From assembly GCF_021590045.1 (NCBI RefSeq), contig NZ_CP062221.1, positions 2,046,001-2,110,000 of the forward strand: a stretch of DNA of 64,000 nt. The letters run 5' to 3'. The translations under genes and the position numbers were made by a program. This document shows positions 45,896 through 57,900 of this stretch, piece by piece. The stretch is from Cellulomonas palmilytica. GTDB taxonomy: Bacteria; Actinomycetota; Actinomycetes; Actinomycetales; Cellulomonadaceae. Positions within the stretch are counted from its first letter, which is position 1. Each line of letters begins with the position of its first letter. The notes under the pieces were generated by a model that ran no database searches, was not told the DNA's origin, and saw only the letters and a list, made by a program, of their open reading frames with translations.

Positions 45896-47014
45896 TCAGC
45901 TGATCGTCGAGCCCGAGCGGACGAACTGCTTGCCCAGGTAGAAGATGCTGCGGTACTTGTACGTCCAGAACCGGGCACCCGTGTTCTTGGTGACCGTCGA
46001 GTCGGTGATCGTCAGCGTGCCCGTGCGGTCGTTGCTCACGTAGAACACGCCGGGTCCGCCCTCGGGCGCCACGTTGCCCTGGATGGTCGAGCGCTCGATC
46101 GTCACCGACTGGCGCGTGCCGTCGAAGTAGATCGCGCCGCCGTTGCCGCCCTGCCCGCTCGACGCGCCCGTCCCGGTCGCGGTGTTGCCCGTGAACGTCG
46201 AGTCGCGCACCAGCAGAGGTGCCTGCAGCGACGACACCGCGCCGCCGTTCGCGCACGCGTTGTCCTCGAACGTCGACTCCAGGACCCGCGCCGACTCCTT
46301 CTGGCCGACGACGCGGATCGCGCCGCCGCCCGCGTCGGAGTGCTTCTGCATGCAGTGGTTGTCGCGGAACGTGGCCCGCTGCACCGTGAGCCGCCCGCCG
46401 CGCATCGCGATCGCGCCGCCGCCGCCCCCGCCGCCGACGGACGCCTTGCCCGACGGCGTGCTGCTCGCGTCGCCGCGCGTGAACGTGATGTCCTTGACCA
46501 GCACGTACGGCGTGGTCTGGGTGTCGCAGTGCGCGTCGAGCCAGCCGAACGACTTCTCGCACGTGTTGGCGTACAGGATCCCGCGCGCGCCCTTGCCCGA
46601 GAGCGTGACCTTGCCGCCGCCGTCGAGCACGAGCTGCTGCACGACCTTCGCCTTCGGGTCCTGCCACGGGTGCTTGCACGTGGTGGTGTTGCACACGAAC
46701 AGCGTGCGGTCGAGCGCGATCGTCACCTTCTTCGGTCCGCAGTCGAAGCGCACGGTGCCGCCGGACTTCACGGCGTACGCGAGCGCGGCGGGCGTGCAGG
46801 ACGCGGGCGTGCCGGTGCCGACGACCTTGACGACGGCGGCCGTGCCGGGGGTGGCGGCCGACGCGGTCGCGGCGAGCGCAGCGGGCGCGGCGAGCGCAGC
46901 GGTCGCGGCGAGCGCAGCGGTCGCGACGAGCACGGCGGAGCCGACGAGCGCGGCCGCGCGGGTGCGGCGGGCACGGCGCCCGCGGCGGGACGACGAGCGG
47001 GGGGCGGTCATCAT
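45896..47014 (-). CDS. Secreted right-handed beta-helix protein
   Basis: This 372-aa protein has a basic N-terminus and a long Ala-rich signal sequence ending near ATASAATPG. The mature part has repeated strands of the type VLESTFEDNACANGGAV, VRDSTFTGNTATG and ITDSTVTKNTG, which form a right-handed parallel beta-helix. Paired Cys residues (CTPAALAY, CNTTTCK, CEKSF, CDTQ) suggest disulfides. No catalytic signature was seen, so it could be an adhesin or inactive polysaccharide lyase-like protein. ATG 47014 or 47011 is the start. It interrupts an ileS-folC neighbourhood. Confidence 0.78.
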   Translation of the reverse strand: MMTAPRSSSRRGRRARRTRAAALVGSAVLVATAALAATAALAAPAALAATASAATPGTAAVVKVVGTGTPASCTPAALAYAVKSGGTVRFDCGPKKVTIALDRTLFVCNTTTCKHPWQDPKAKVVQQLVLDGGGKVTLSGKGARGILYANTCEKSFGWLDAHCDTQTTPYVLVKDITFTRGDASSTPSGKASVGGGGGGGAIAMRGGRLTVQRATFRDNHCMQKHSDAGGGAIRVVGQKESARVLESTFEDNACANGGAVSSLQAPLLVRDSTFTGNTATGTGASSGQGGNGGAIYFDGTRQSVTIERSTIQGNVAPEGGPGVFYVSNDRTGTLTITDSTVTKNTGARFWTYKYRSIFYLGKQFVRSGSTIS

Positions 47015-47103
47015 GCGCCGACGGTAGCCGCAGCGCCACGCACCCGGGAACGGCCGGACGGACGACCGCGGCCCTCGCGCGCACCGCACGGCAGAATGGC
47101 CGC

Positions 47104-47157
47104 ATGACCCCTCGCGCCGCCCTCGTCGTCCCCTGTGCCCTCGAGGTCGCCCGGTGA
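47104..47157 (+). CDS. Short leader ORF overlapping the folC start
   Basis: This is a 17-codon ORF, MTPRAALVVPCALEVAR, whose stop overlaps the folC start as GTGA. A -10-like CAGAAT lies 6-7 nt before its ATG, so it would be translated from a leaderless transcript and hand ribosomes to folC. It shows no clear amino acid bias. Alternatively it is a chance ORF and folC translation starts internally. Confidence 0.4.
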   Translation: MTPRAALVVPCALEVAR

Positions 47158-48548
47158 GCCCCGCCGACCGCGCACGGCGCGAGGCCGACCGTCGCGCCGC
47201 CGAGCGCGCCCGGGCCGCGCGCGAGGAGGCCGACGCGGTCTACCGCGAGATCCTGCGCCGCACGCCCGAGCACGAGCTCGACCCGTCGTTCCGCCGCGTG
47301 CAGGAGGTGTGCGAGCTCCTCGGCGACCCGCAGCGCGCCTACCGCGTCGTCCACCTGACCGGGACCAACGGCAAGACGTCGACGAGCCGCATGGTCGAGC
47401 GGCTCCTGCGCGAGCACGGCCTGCGCACCGGGCGGTTCACGAGCCCGCACCTCACGCGCGTCAACGAGCGCATCGCGGTCGACGGCGAGCCGATCGACGA
47501 CGAGACGTTCGTCGCGACGTACCGCGACGTCCTGCCGTACGTCGAGATGGTCGACGCGCGCTCCGCCGAGCGCGGCGAGCCGCAGCTGTCGTTCTTCGAG
47601 GTGTTCGTCGTCATGGCGTTCGCGGCGTTCGCGGACGCGCCGGTGGACGTCGCGGTCGTCGAGGTGGGCATGGGCGGCTCGTGGGACGCGACGAACGTCG
47701 CGGACGGCGAGGTCGCGGTCATCACGCCCGTCGGTATGGACCACGACCGGTGGCTCGGGGACACGCTCGTCGAGATCGCCGAGGTCAAGGCGGGGATCGT
47801 CAAGGACGGCGCGACCCTCGTGCTCGCGGAGCAGGACGAGGAGGTCGAGGGCGTGGTCCTCGCCGTCGCGGCAGAGCGCGGGGCGCGCGTCGTGCGCGAG
47901 GGCGTCGACATCGCGGTGGTCGAGCGTCAGGTCGCCGTGGGCGGGCAGATGCTCACGCTGCGGGGCCTGGGCGGCGTGTACGCGGACGTGTTCCTCCCGC
48001 TGCACGGCGAGTTCCAGGCCCACAACGCGCTGCTCGCGCTCGTCGCGACCGAGGCGCTGCTGACCGGCGGGGGAGCGCTCGACGGCGACGTGGTCGGCGC
48101 CGCGTTCGCGGACGTCACCTCGCCCGGGCGGCTCGAGGTGGTGCGGTCGAGCCCGACCGTGCTGGTCGACGGCGCGCACAACCCGGCGGGTGCCACGGCC
48201 CTGGTCTCCTCGCTCGACGAGGCGTTCGCGTTCCAGCGCGTCGTCGGCGTGGTCGGCGTCATGGCGGACAAGGACCCCGAGGGCATCCTGTCGGTGCTCG
48301 AGCCGGAGCTCGCCGAGGTGGTCGTCACGCAGGCGTCCACGTCGCGCGCGCTGCCCGCCGACGAGCTCGCGCAGGTCGCCGTCGACGTGTTCGGCGAGGA
48401 CCGCGTGCACGTGGTCGAGCGGCTCGACGACGCGGTGGCGCTCGCGGTCGAGCGCGCCGAGTCCGAGGTCGAGCGCGGCGCCGCCGTGCTCGTGACGGGG
48501 TCGATCCTGCTCGTCGCGGAGGCGCGCATCCTGCTCGGCCGTCCCTGA
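47154..48548 (+). CDS. folC: Folylpolyglutamate synthase/dihydrofolate synthase
   Basis: This Mur-ligase-family enzyme adds glutamate to folates, and often also makes dihydrofolate. The 464-aa product has the P-loop HLTGTNGKTS near residue 65, the GMGGSWDATNV region, and DGAHNPAG with the second-domain His. Residues 1-45 are a charged helix rich in Arg/Ala before the core. GTG 47154 overlaps the short leader ORF. A hairpin follows the stop codon. DUF4233 and ndk, its usual neighbours, lie 5.3 kb downstream. Confidence 0.93.
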   Translation: MSPADRARREADRRAAERARAAREEADAVYREILRRTPEHELDPSFRRVQEVCELLGDPQRAYRVVHLTGTNGKTSTSRMVERLLREHGLRTGRFTSPHLTRVNERIAVDGEPIDDETFVATYRDVLPYVEMVDARSAERGEPQLSFFEVFVVMAFAAFADAPVDVAVVEVGMGGSWDATNVADGEVAVITPVGMDHDRWLGDTLVEIAEVKAGIVKDGATLVLAEQDEEVEGVVLAVAAERGARVVREGVDIAVVERQVAVGGQMLTLRGLGGVYADVFLPLHGEFQAHNALLALVATEALLTGGGALDGDVVGAAFADVTSPGRLEVVRSSPTVLVDGAHNPAGATALVSSLDEAFAFQRVVGVVGVMADKDPEGILSVLEPELAEVVVTQASTSRALPADELAQVAVDVFGEDRVHVVERLDDAVALAVERAESEVERGAAVLVTGSILLVAEARILLGRP

Positions 48549-48553
48549 CCGCT

Positions 48554-48575
48554 GCGACCCCGGGAACGGGGTCGC
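48554..48575 (+). terminator. Terminator after folC
   Basis: GCGACCCCG (48554-48562) pairs perfectly with 48567-48575 around the loop GGAA. It begins 6 nt after the folC stop codon. Confidence 0.7.
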
Positions 48576-48597
48576 CGGTCACCCGTCGGTGCGGCCC

Positions 48598-48624
48598 GTG
48601 CACAAACGTGCAACGCTCGTGCAC
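48598..48624. promoter_or_regulatory. GTGCA direct repeats upstream of dhaKLM
   Basis: GTGCA begins at 48598, 48608 and 48619, a spacing of 10-11 nt that puts the repeats on one face of the helix. They lie about 115 nt before dhaK, just after the folC terminator. They could be a regulator site for the dha operon. Confidence 0.35.
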
Positions 48625-48738
48625 GCCCGCCACTTGCCGCGCCGCAGGCCCGACGCGAAGGTGAGGGACGAGCGGGGGCGTTGGTCGACCCGGGCCCGGG
48701 ACGGGACCGGACGAGGGCCCAGAGACAGGAGAGCGGGA

Positions 48739-49734
<996 letters not shown>

Positions 49735-49798
49735 CCCGGTCGGCAGTGCGAGGATGACCGGGGCAACCCCTGGCAGGGACCGACTTCGAGGAGGTGGC

Positions 49799-50440
49799 AT
49801 GGCGCTGGACGTGGCGTGGGCCGTGGACTGGGTGCGCGAGAGCGCCCGGACGGTCGTCGAGCACCGTGACGAGCTGGTCGAGCTCGACCGGCAGATCGGC
49901 GACGGCGACCACGGCGAGAACCTCAAGCGCGGGTTCACCGCCGTCGTGGGCAAGCTCGACGCGCTCGCGGAGCCGCCCGCCGCGGTCGGTGACGTGCTGA
50001 AGCTCGTCGCGACCACCCTCATGTCGACCGTCGGTGGCGCCGCGGGCCCCTTGTACGGGACCGCGTACCTGCGCGCCGCGAAGGCCACCGCCGTCCCCGC
50101 GCTCGACCCCGCGGGTGTCGTCGCGCTCGTCGAGGCCGCGCTCGACGGCGTCGTGGCGCGCGGCAAGGCCACGACGGGCGAGAAGACGATGGTCGACGCC
50201 TGGTCGCCCGCGGCCGAGGCCGCCGCGGCGTCCGCCGCCGCGGGCGGTGACCCGGTCGCGGTGCTGACCGCGGCGGCGCACGCGGCGGCCGAGGGTGCGG
50301 ACTCGACCGTGCCGCTCGTCGCGACCAAGGGCCGCGCGAGCTACCTCGGCGAGCGCTCGGCCGGCCACCTGGACCCCGGCGCCCGCTCGACGCAGCTGCT
50401 GCTCGAGGCGGCGGTCGTGGCCGCCGGGCGGGCGTCGTGA
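49799..50440 (+). CDS. dhaL: Dihydroxyacetone kinase, ADP-binding subunit DhaL
   Basis: This 213-aa subunit holds the ADP cofactor. The metal-binding motif is DRQIGDGDHGENLKRG near residue 30, and GGAAGPLYGTAY and GEKTMVDAW follow. A strong GAGGAGG-like site precedes the ATG at 49799. Its stop overlaps the dhaM start as GTGA. It passes phosphate from DhaM to substrate on DhaK. Confidence 0.94.
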   Translation: MALDVAWAVDWVRESARTVVEHRDELVELDRQIGDGDHGENLKRGFTAVVGKLDALAEPPAAVGDVLKLVATTLMSTVGGAAGPLYGTAYLRAAKATAVPALDPAGVVALVEAALDGVVARGKATTGEKTMVDAWSPAAEAAAASAAAGGDPVAVLTAAAHAAAEGADSTVPLVATKGRASYLGERSAGHLDPGARSTQLLLEAAVVAAGRAS

Positions 50441-51222
50441 CGACGGTGCCCGACGAGCGCGCCGCCGACGGGCCCGACGAGGAGCCGCGCACGCTCGCCG
50501 CGGTCGCGCTCGTGCTCGTCTCGCACTCGGAGGCGCTCGCGGCGGGGGCCGCCGAGCTCGCGGGCCAGATGGCCCCGGGCGTGCTGATCGTGCCCGCCGG
50601 CGGGCTCGAGGGCGGCGGCCTGGGCACGGACTACGGCCGCGTCGAGGCTGCGCTCGCGCGCGCGGCCGAGGGCGGACGGTCGGTGGCCGTGCTCGCGGAC
50701 CTCGGCTCCGCGGGGCTGACCACCGAGTCCGTGCTGGAGCTCGCCGAGCCGGACCTCGCGGCGCGCGTGCGCGTCGCGGACGGACCGTTCGTCGAGGGTG
50801 CCGTCGCCGCCGCGGTGACGGCGCACGGCGGCGCCGACCTGACGGGCGTGCTCGCGTCCGTCGCCCATGCGGGGTCGATCTTCGGTTCCGCTCCCACCTC
50901 GGACAGCTCAGGAGGATCCGTGCCCGGTCAGACCGTCGACACGACGGACGAGGTCGACGCGGGCGGAGTGGTGCGTGCGACGCGCACGCTGCTCAACCCG
51001 CTCGGCCTGCACGCGCGGCCCGCGGCGGTCGTCGCCCGGATGCTCGCAGGCTTCGACGCGACGGTCTCGGTCAACGGCGTGAACGCCGCGAGCGTGCTCG
51101 AGCTCATGAAGCTGGGCGCGACGCAGGGCGCGGAGCTGCACGTCGAGGCGAGCGGGCCGCAGGCGCAGGCCGCGGTCATGGCGCTCACGGACGCGATCGA
51201 CGCGGGGTTCGGCGAGATCTGA
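50437..51222 (+). CDS. dhaM: Phosphocarrier DhaM (EIIA-Man-like) fused to HPr
   Basis: This 261-aa protein has an N-terminal EIIA-like DhaM domain with phosphohistidine His30 in VLVSHSEAL, and a C-terminal HPr domain with His192 in NPLGLHARPAA. A 20-residue linker (TSDSSGGSVPGQTVDTT) joins them. It carries phosphate from PEP to DhaL. No Enzyme I domain is fused, so the general PTS Enzyme I, encoded elsewhere, must supply phosphate. It overlaps dhaL by GTGA. Confidence 0.92.
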   Translation: MTTVPDERAADGPDEEPRTLAAVALVLVSHSEALAAGAAELAGQMAPGVLIVPAGGLEGGGLGTDYGRVEAALARAAEGGRSVAVLADLGSAGLTTESVLELAEPDLAARVRVADGPFVEGAVAAAVTAHGGADLTGVLASVAHAGSIFGSAPTSDSSGGSVPGQTVDTTDEVDAGGVVRATRTLLNPLGLHARPAAVVARMLAGFDATVSVNGVNAASVLELMKLGATQGAELHVEASGPQAQAAVMALTDAIDAGFGEI

Positions 51223-51252
51223 TCGCGGGCGTGACGCACGTCGCAGGAAATG

Positions 51253-51278
51253 CATCGACTGCAAAGTTGCAGTCGATG
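51253..51278. promoter_or_regulatory. Perfect operator palindrome overlapping the tetR promoter
   Basis: The left arm CATCGACTGCAA (51253-51264), a 2-nt AG spacer and the right arm (51267-51278) are exact reverse complements of 12 bp. A -10-like TGTAAT (51277-51282) overlaps its right edge and the GTG of the TetR gene is 8 nt after that, indicating leaderless autoregulated transcription. Confidence 0.75.
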
Positions 51279-51290
51279 TAATCTCGCCGG

Positions 51291-52034
51291 GTGATCGACG
51301 CCCGTCCCGCTGCGCCCACGCAGCCCGCGCAGCCTGCGCAGCCCGGGGCCCCGCCCGAGCACCACGGGCGGCCCACGCTGGCGGAGCTCGCGCGTGCGCT
51401 CGAGCCCACGGGCGACGTCGGGCTGCGCGAGCGCAAGAAGCGCGCGCGACGCGAGGCCCTCATCGACGCCACGCACCGGCTCGTCGCGCGCGACGGGCTC
51501 GACGCCGTCACGGTCGAGGCCATCTGCGAGGCCGCGGGCGTGTCCACCCGCACGTTCTTCAACTACTTCGAGTCGAAGGACGACGCCGTGCTCGGGCACG
51601 CGCCGTGGGTCCTGTCGACACCCGCGACCGGCACGTTCGTCGACGGCGGACCCACGGGCGACCTGCTGACCGACCTGCAGGAGCTGCTCGCCGACGCGAT
51701 GCGACACCCGCCCATGGGGCAGGAGCGCTTCCTGCGCACCCTCGAGCTGGCGTCGCACGACCCGCGGCTGCTCGCGCGGCACATCGCGTGGGTCGAGGCG
51801 CACCGCACCCAGATGGCCGAGCTCGTCACCGAGCGTCTCGCCACCGAGCGTCTCGCCACCGAGCGCCTCGCCACCGCCGACGACCGCGCGCCGGCCGTCG
51901 ACCCGGACGTCGTCGCGTCGCTCGCGCTGTTCCTCGTGCACTCGACCGCGATGCGCTGGGAGGCGAGCCCGGGCACCGACCCGCGCACGCACCTCGCGGC
52001 GCTCGTCGACGGCCTGCGCGCGCTCGTCGTGTGA
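51291..52034 (+). CDS. TetR-family transcriptional regulator
   Basis: This 247-aa regulator has a Pro-rich N-terminus, then the TetR HTH: EALIDATHRLVARDGLDAVTVEAICEAAGVSTRTFFNYFESKD. The C-terminal part binds a ligand and dimerises. Residues around 179-194 have a triple TERLA repeat. It sits directly upstream of the MFS exporter and behind a palindromic operator. It likely represses both genes. Confidence 0.9.
   Translation: MIDARPAAPTQPAQPAQPGAPPEHHGRPTLAELARALEPTGDVGLRERKKRARREALIDATHRLVARDGLDAVTVEAICEAAGVSTRTFFNYFESKDDAVLGHAPWVLSTPATGTFVDGGPTGDLLTDLQELLADAMRHPPMGQERFLRTLELASHDPRLLARHIAWVEAHRTQMAELVTERLATERLATERLATADDRAPAVDPDVVASLALFLVHSTAMRWEASPGTDPRTHLAALVDGLRALVV
51828..51872. repeat. 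15-nt in-frame tandem repeat in the tetR gene
   Basis: Three units of accgagcgtctcgcc (the third with one change) start at 51828, 51843 and 51858 and encode repeats of TERLA. Confidence 0.85.
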
Positions 52035-54289
<2,255 letters not shown>

Positions 54290-54395
54290 CCCCGTGCGCC
54301 CGACGACGGACCCGGACGAGACGTGACGAAGGTGACGTCCGACGAGCGTGGACGACCGGGCCGTCGGGCGGCCGCCCGACACTAGGGTGGGCGCC

Positions 54396-54821
54396 ATGAC
54401 CGTCTCGCAGCGCACCCTCGTCCTCGTCAAGCCCGACGGCGTCGCGCGCGGCCACGTGGGGGAGGTCCTGCGTCGCATCGAGGCGAAGGGCTACACGCTC
54501 GTCGCGCTCGAGCTGCGCCGGGCGACGCCCGAGCTGCTCGCGGAGCACTACGCCGAGCACGCGGGCAAGCCGTTCCTCCAGCCGCTCGTCGACTTCATGC
54601 TCTCGGGACCGGTCGTCGCGGCCGTGGTCGAGGGCCAGCGGGTCGTCGAGGGCTTCCGCTCGCTCGCCGGTGCGACCGACCCGACGACGGCGGCGCCCGG
54701 CACCATCCGCGGCGACCTCGCGCGCGACTGGGGCAAGAAGGTCATCGAGAACATCGTGCACGGCTCGGACTCCCCGGAGTCGGCCGAGCGGGAGATCGGG
54801 CTCTGGTTCCCGAACCTGTGA
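54396..54821 (+). CDS. ndk: Nucleoside diphosphate kinase
   Basis: This enzyme of 141 aa balances nucleoside triphosphates by phospho-histidine transfer. The active-site His is His122 in NIVHGSDS, and RTLVLVKPDGVARG near the N-terminus is the usual NDK start. The ATG at 54396 follows a TAGGGT-like -10, so the transcript may be leaderless. A terminator follows. Confidence 0.95.
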   Translation: MTVSQRTLVLVKPDGVARGHVGEVLRRIEAKGYTLVALELRRATPELLAEHYAEHAGKPFLQPLVDFMLSGPVVAAVVEGQRVVEGFRSLAGATDPTTAAPGTIRGDLARDWGKKVIENIVHGSDSPESAEREIGLWFPNL

Positions 54822-54827
54822 CATCCC

Positions 54828-54868
54828 GGACGGGCCGGACGGGGGCGCGCGCCCCGGTCCGGCCCGTT
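54828..54868 (+). terminator. Terminator after ndk
   Basis: Arms 54830-54846 and 54851-54867 (ACGGGCCGGAC...GTCCGGCCCGT) pair with one bulge. The loop is about 4 nt. It starts 7-9 nt after the ndk stop codon. Confidence 0.7.
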
Positions 54869-54918
54869 CGCCGTCCACGTCCCCGGCTCGGGACCGCGCG
54901 CCACCTACACTCGCGGAC

Positions 54919-57900
54919 GTGCACCTCAAGACGTTGACCCTGCGCGGGTTCAAGTCGTTCGCCTCGGCGACGACGTTGAGCTTCGAGCCGGGCGTCACGT
55001 GCGTCGTCGGGCCGAACGGGTCCGGCAAGTCGAACGTCGTCGACGCGCTCGCATGGGTCATGGGGGAGCAGGGCGCGAAGTCGCTGCGCGGCGGCAAGAT
55101 GGAGGACGTCATCTTCGCGGGCACCGCGGGGCGTCCTCCGCTGGGCCGCGCCGAGGTGTCGCTGACGATCGACAACACCGACGGCGCGCTGCCGATCGAG
55201 TACACCGAGGTCACGATCAGCCGGACGCTGTTCCGCAACGGCGGCTCGGAGTACGCGATCAACGGGCAGGGCTGCCGCCTGCTCGACATCCAGGACCTGC
55301 TCTCGGACTCCGGCCTGGGCCGCGAGATGCACGTGATCGTCGGGCAGGGCCAGCTCGACGCGGTGCTGCGCGCGACGCCCGAGGAGCGGCGCGGGTTCAT
55401 CGAGGAGGCCGCGGGCGTCCTCAAGCACCGCAAGCGCAAGGAGAAGGCGCTGCGCAAGCTCGACGCGATGCAGGCCAACCTCACGCGCCTGGGAGACCTG
55501 ACCGCCGAGATCCGCCGCCAGCTCGGACCGCTCGGCCGGCAGGCGGAGGTCGCCCGCAAGGCCGCGGTGGTGCAGGCGGACCTGCGCGACGCCCGCGCCC
55601 GCCTGCTCGCGGACGACCTCGCGCAGCTCACCGCGCAGCTCGAGCAGGAGATCGCCGACGAGACCGCGGTCGCGCGCCAGCGCGAGCAGGTGGAGGCCGC
55701 GCTCACGCAGACGCGCGCCCGCCTCGCGACGCTCGAGCGCGAGGCGGCCGAGGCCGCACCGGCCCTCTCGGAGGTCAGCGAGGTCTGGTACCGGCTGTCG
55801 TCGCTGCGCGAGCGCCTGCGCGGCACCGCGTCGCTCGCGGCGGACCGCGTGCGGCTGCTCGGTTCGGCGGCGCCCGAGCGCACGGACGGTCGGGACCCCG
55901 ACGACCTCGCGGCGCAGGCCGAGCGCGTGCGTCAGGCCGAGGCGGAGCTCGCCGCGGAGGTGGACCTCGCGCGCGGCGCGCTCGAGGCGGCGGTCGCCGC
56001 GCGCCAGGAGGTCGAGCAGCAGGCGGCCGACGCCGAGAAGGAGCTCGCGACCGCGCTGCGCGGTGCCGCGGACCGCCGCGAGGGCGTGGCGCGGCTCGCG
56101 GGCCAGGTCGCGGCGCGGCGCAGCCGCGTCGAGGCGACGCAGGCCGAGCTCGGCCGCCTGCGCGAGTCGCTCGTCGCGGCCGAGCGCCGCGGCGCCGAGG
56201 CGACCGCGCAGTTCGCGGCGCTCGAGTCGCAGGTCGCGGGTGCGGAGGAGGGCGAGGAGGGCCTCGACGCCGCGCACGAGTCGGCGGCCGAGGCGCTCGA
56301 GGCCGCCACCACGCGCCTCGCGGAGCTCACCGAGGACCTGGCCGCGGCCGAGCGCGAGCGCGCCAACCAGGAGTCGCGCGCCGAGACGCTCGAGCTCAGC
56401 CTCACGCGCAAGGACGGCGCGGGAGCGCTGCTCGCGGCGGACTCGCTGCCCGGGACCATCGGCTCGGTCGCGGCGCTGCTCGCGGTCGACGAGGCGGACG
56501 AGGAGGCGGTGGTCGCCGCGCTCGGCGCGACGGCCGACGCGGTCGCGGTCGAGTCGCTCGAGGCGGCGGTCGACGCGATCCGCTGGCTGCGCACGGAGGA
56601 CGCAGGTCGCGCGAGCCTGCTCGTCGGCGGCGGGACGTCCGCGGCGCACTCCCTCCCGACGGACCTCCCGACGGACCTGCCCGCAGGTGCCGTGCGCGCG
56701 GTCGACCTGGTCCGAGCGCCCGAGAACGTGCGCGGCACGGTGCACGCGCTGCTCGCGGACGTCGTCGTGGTCGACGACCTCGCGGGGGCGCGCGCGGTGC
56801 TCGCGCAGGCGCCCGACCTCGTCGTCGCGACGCGCGCCGGCGACGTCCTGTCGGCGACGCGCGCGTCGGGCGGCTCGGCGAGCGCGCCGAGCGCGCTGCA
56901 CCTGCAGGCCGCGCTCGACCAGGCTCGCCAGGCGGCGCAGGCCGCGACGGCCGACGCCGAGCGCCTGCGGTTCGAGGTCACGCGGGCCACGCAGGACAAG
57001 GCCGAGGCCCGCACGCGGTACGACGAGACGCTCGAGCGGCTCAACGAGTCCGACGCGCAGCTCGCGGCGGTCGCCGAGCAGCTCGGCAACCTGGGCTCGA
57101 CGGCGCGCGCCGCGAAGGCCGAGGCGGAGCGTGTGCAGGCGTCGCTCGACGCGGCGTCCCGCACGCTCGAGGAGGACACGGCGCAGCTCGCCGAGCTCAC
57201 GGCGCGGCTGGCCGCCGCCGAGGTCGAGCCGGTCGAGAGCGAGGCGCAGATCACGCAGGGCACGGCCCGCCGGGACACGCTGCTGGAGGCCGCCACGAGT
57301 GCGCGCCAGCGCGAGACGGAGGCCCGGCTGACGCTGCGCACGGCCGAGGAGCGGGCCCGCGCGCTGGCGGGGCGTGCCGAGTCGCTCGAGCGTGCGGCCC
57401 GCACCGAGCGTGTGGCCCGGGAGCGCGCCGCCGAGCGCGAGCGCGAGCGGGCACGCCAGGCCGCCGTCGCGGAGGCGGTGCGCGAGGGCGCCACGCGAGC
57501 CCTGGCGCTGCTGGAGGGCTCGCTGCGGCGGGCGTCCGACGAGCGCGAGTCCGCCGAGGCTGCCCGCGCGCGGCGCGACGAGGCGATCTCGGCGGCGCGC
57601 GTGACCGTCGAGCAGCAGGCCGCGGAGCTGGGGCGGCTGACCGACGTCGCGCACCGCGACGAGGTCGCGCGCACCCAGCAGCGGCTGCGCATCGAGCAGC
57701 TCGAGACGCGCGCGGTCGAGGAGCTCGGGCTCGACCCGGCGGTGCTGCTGGACGAGTTCGGTCCGCACCGTGACGTGCCCGTCGTCGTCGCTCCCGGCAC
57801 CGAGCCGGACCCCGACGCCCCGACGCACGTGCCGTACGTGCGCGAGCAGCAGGAGAAGCGGCTGCGCGCCGCCGAGCGCGCTCTCTCGCTCCTGGGCCGG

